Program-made: the position numbers and the translations under genes
In this document: positions 62,112 through 64,000 of the stretch, piece after piece
Layout of the letters: the number at the start of each line of letters is the position of its first letter
How positions within the stretch are numbered: position 1 is the first letter of the stretch
Notes under the pieces: model-generated
Databases searched by the model: none
Told to the model about the DNA's origin: nothing
The model's input: only the letters and a program-made list of their open reading frames with translations
Assembly: GCF_025359345.1 (NCBI RefSeq)
Contig: NZ_JANYGQ010000036.1
Span: 372,001-436,000, forward strand
Direction of reading: 5' to 3'
DNA from: Mucilaginibacter sp.
GTDB lineage: Bacteria; Bacteroidota; Bacteroidia; Sphingobacteriales; Sphingobacteriaceae
Length of the DNA stretch: 64,000 nucleotides

Positions 62112-62840
62112 ATGAAAAGACCCCTATTGATCATCGGAACTTTAATTTTTATGCTATTTGCGTGCACTCATGATGGCATAGCCCCTAAAAGCACTGGCAC
62201 CCCTGGCGGGGGCACGGGCGGAAACACCGGCGGCACAGGTGGCAGCACAGGCGGTGGCACAGGTACACCGCCAAGCGACATTGTCTGCTTTCAAACCGAC
62301 GTATTGCCGCTATTTCAAACCTACTGTGCAAGCGCCGGCTGCCATGATGCTGCCACCCAGCGCGAGGAACTTGTATTAACCAGTTATGCAAATATTATGC
62401 GGGGCATAAGGTCCAAAAACCCGAACGGGAGCAAATATTATACGGTTATACAGGAAGGCTCAATGCCGCCACGGAATAAGCCGCAACTAAGTACAGCGCA
62501 AGTAGCAACTATTGGTAAATGGATAAACCAGGGCGCTTTGAATAATACCTGCGCTGTTACCACGTGCGATACCACTAAAACAACATATAACAATGGTATT
62601 TCACTGCTGTTTGCGACCTATTGTAACGGATGCCACGGAATAGCTCCCGGATCGGGCAATGTTGTCTTGAGCGACTATGCCAGTGCCAAATCAGCCGGCA
62701 CTACAATGAAGGCTAACTTTTTAAACGCCATTAATTTCACCTCGGCGAATGCAGCAATGAATATGCCGCAATCGGGCAAATTAAGTGATTGCCAGGTAAC
62801 TCAAATAACCAAGTGGATAAACAGTGGGTGCCCACAATAA
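62112..62840 (+). CDS. Lipoprotein with cytochrome c-type haem motifs
   Basis: 242 residues. Lipoprotein signal (LIIGTLIFMLFACTHD) followed by a Gly/Thr-rich linker (residues about 30-55). Two repeats each contain a haem site: C-x4-CH in YCASAGCHDA and a standard CxxCH in YCNGCHG. Each repeat has a Met-rich end (SMPPRNKPQLS, MNMPQSGKLS) that could supply the axial Met, and ends with WINxG. A periplasmic electron carrier or haem-binding lipoprotein. First gene of a cluster with another cytochrome lipoprotein (13 bp), a YceI protein and a DUF5777-type protein. Confidence 0.85.
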   Translation: MKRPLLIIGTLIFMLFACTHDGIAPKSTGTPGGGTGGNTGGTGGSTGGGTGTPPSDIVCFQTDVLPLFQTYCASAGCHDAATQREELVLTSYANIMRGIRSKNPNGSKYYTVIQEGSMPPRNKPQLSTAQVATIGKWINQGALNNTCAVTTCDTTKTTYNNGISLLFATYCNGCHGIAPGSGNVVLSDYASAKSAGTTMKANFLNAINFTSANAAMNMPQSGKLSDCQVTQITKWINSGCPQ

Positions 62841-62853
62841 ATCTTAAAAAAAC

Positions 62854-63216
62854 ATGAAATCATATATCATCCTGTTTACCATGCTAGTCATGCTAAGCAG
62901 TTGCTTTTACGACCATTCTAATTTGGTTTACCCCCAGGCGCCGTGCACAATTACTACGGCAACCTATAGTCAAAATGTGTCAGCAATTATAACTACAAAT
63001 TGTTCGGCTTGCCATAGCGCCAGCGCTTCTGCAGGTGCCGGGATAAAATTAGACAGCTATAGTGCTTTAAAAATTTATGTAAGCAACGGGCAGTTAATGA
63101 ACTCTATAAAACATACAGGAGGCATACCTGCTATGCCGCAAAATGGGCAGCAGCTTTCCAGCTGCGACATCAAAACTATCCAAACCTGGATTGATAACGG
63201 GGCCCTTAACAATTAA
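62854..63216 (+). CDS. Small cytochrome c-type lipoprotein
   Basis: 120 residues. Lipobox MLSSC after a hydrophobic segment. One haem site CxxCH in NCSACHSA, then IPAMPQNGQQLSSCD with a possible Met ligand, and the same ending (IKTWID-like, IQTWIDNGALNN) as the repeats of the previous protein. It looks like a single-repeat version of that protein and is likely co-transcribed with it and with the YceI gene 10 bp downstream. Confidence 0.85.
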   Translation: MKSYIILFTMLVMLSSCFYDHSNLVYPQAPCTITTATYSQNVSAIITTNCSACHSASASAGAGIKLDSYSALKIYVSNGQLMNSIKHTGGIPAMPQNGQQLSSCDIKTIQTWIDNGALNN

Positions 63217-63226
63217 ACTAACTACA

Positions 63227-63766
63227 ATGAAAAAAGCAACCCTTCTTTTATTTTTTGCAGGCTTAAGTTTCGGCCTGCATGCGCAAAAAATATTTTCAAC
63301 TAAAACCGGGCAAATAAAGTTCAATGCAAGCAGCCCCCTTGAACAGGTAGTTGGTATTAATAACCAGGTCGACAGCAAAATGATTGATAAAACCGGCCAG
63401 GTGGTATTCAGTGCCCTTATCAAAAGTTTCAAGTTTGAGAACCAGCTAATGGAAGACCACTTCAATGAAAACTACCTGGAAAGCTCAAAATTCCCCAAAG
63501 CCGAGTTTAAGGGCTTCATCACCAATATCGGCACCGTGAACTTTGCGAAGGATGGTAAATACCCGGCAAATTTTTCGGGAACATTAACCATACATAATGT
63601 TTCGCAAAAAGTATCAGCTGCGGGGGAGATTACAATTGCCAACGGCGCCCCGACAGTAAACGGCGCCTTTAAAGTAAAGCTTGCCGGCTATGGCATAACA
63701 GGTTCATATATCGGTGGAAAAATAGCAAACGAAGCCGAGGTAACAGTTAATTGTAAGTATCAATAA
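63227..63766 (+). CDS. YceI family protein
   Basis: 179 residues from ATG 63227 (MKKATLLLFFAGLSFGLHA); an upstream frame opening overlaps the previous gene and lacks a signal. The lipocalin-like YceI barrel is clear: FSTKTGQIKFNASSPLEQVVG, QVVFSALIKSFKFEN, LMEDHFNENYLESSKFPKAEF, FSGTLTIHNVSQKVSA. YceI proteins bind polyisoprenoids or other amphiphiles in the periplasm. In Bacteroidota they are often found with cytochrome c-type lipoproteins and a DUF5777 barrel, as here. Confidence 0.92.
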   Translation: MKKATLLLFFAGLSFGLHAQKIFSTKTGQIKFNASSPLEQVVGINNQVDSKMIDKTGQVVFSALIKSFKFENQLMEDHFNENYLESSKFPKAEFKGFITNIGTVNFAKDGKYPANFSGTLTIHNVSQKVSAAGEITIANGAPTVNGAFKVKLAGYGITGSYIGGKIANEAEVTVNCKYQ

Positions 63767-64000
63767 TGGAAACCTATCAGCACAAAACAAGCGCAAAGCT
63801 ATTTTGGTGTATCGCCTTAATTAGCATAGTTTATTTATTTCCGCACAACGCTTTTGCCCAAACCCCCGACCTGTTTAAAATGCAGGATGAGCAGGATAAA
63901 AAAGATGCAAAAGAAAAAACGGACATCACAACATCGATATTTAAATCGACCCGGCTGATAAACGGACAAACGATTGAAAATACCGGCAGGGGAATTTTGG
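63766..64000 (+). CDS. DUF5777-type beta-barrel protein (3' end outside window)
   Basis: Starts at ATG 63766, sharing one base with the YceI stop (TAATG), so translation is coupled. The 78 visible residues show a signal peptide (LFWCIALISIVYLFPHNAFA) and a charged linker (MQDEQDKKDAKEKTD). TTSIFKSTRLINGQTIEN follows, the typical opening of DUF5777 outer-membrane barrel proteins. The rest lies beyond the window. Confidence 0.75.
   Translation, partial: METYQHKTSAKLFWCIALISIVYLFPHNAFAQTPDLFKMQDEQDKKDAKEKTDITTSIFKSTRLINGQTIENTGRGIL

Overview
The window looks like a chromosomal segment of a Bacteroidota bacterium, most likely Sphingobacteriaceae (Mucilaginibacter/Pedobacter-like). This is an inference from four things: Bacteroidota-type promoters (TTTG, about 20 bp, TAnnTTTG), the near absence of Shine-Dalgarno sequences, a SusC/CirA-type TonB receptor, and several giant secreted proteins ending in the gliding-motility-associated (type IX secretion, type B) C-terminal domain. 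No phage, transposase or CRISPR array was seen.

Layout. 1-1.3 kb: the end of a cytochrome b / molybdopterin oxidoreductase pair. 1.4-6.9 kb: a lipoprotein, a membrane protein, tex, an orphan acetolactate-synthase small-subunit-like gene behind a Leu/Ile/Val-rich leader peptide and terminator, and an Lrp/AsnC regulator. 6.9-7.4 kb: a self-contained transcription unit of two tandem tRNA-like genes with very large variable arms. 7.4-15 kb: lipoprotein, outer-membrane barrel, CsbD-like protein, S41 protease, DUF1365 plus a cyclopropane-fatty-acid-synthase-like enzyme, and an MFS symporter. 15-22 kb (minus strand): the fatty acid / phospholipid block DUF177-rpmF-plsX-fabH-fabH-accB-accC-tatC, with fabH duplicated in tandem.

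22-56 kb is dominated by four giant exported proteins of 1812, about 1212, 1734 and 2322 residues. They share the same alternating cadherin-like beta-sandwich repeats and the same C-terminal sorting domain, but carry different N-terminal modules: a lipase, NHL propellers, and a BNR/sortilin propeller. Between them lie a second BNR/sortilin protein, a TonB-dependent receptor with a small exported partner, and a TPR histidine kinase / LuxR response regulator pair. The 2322-residue protein holds five nearly identical modules of about 1.0 kb, three of the four spacings being exactly 1008 bp, each encoding a six-bladed NHL propeller plus an Ig-like domain.

56-64 kb: pgi, a small helical protein, an exported FAD oxidoreductase, a DinB/YfiT-type protein, an HMA-domain protein, and a cluster of two haem-binding lipoproteins, a YceI protein and the start of a DUF5777-type protein that runs off the window.

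The most unusual signals are the paired long-arm tRNA-like RNAs (7002-7317), the branched-chain leader peptide/attenuator in front of a single orphan ACT protein (5595-5767), and the modular amplification of the giant secreted proteins. Many intergenic gaps also carry short tandem words, a different word at each site, often touching gene ends.
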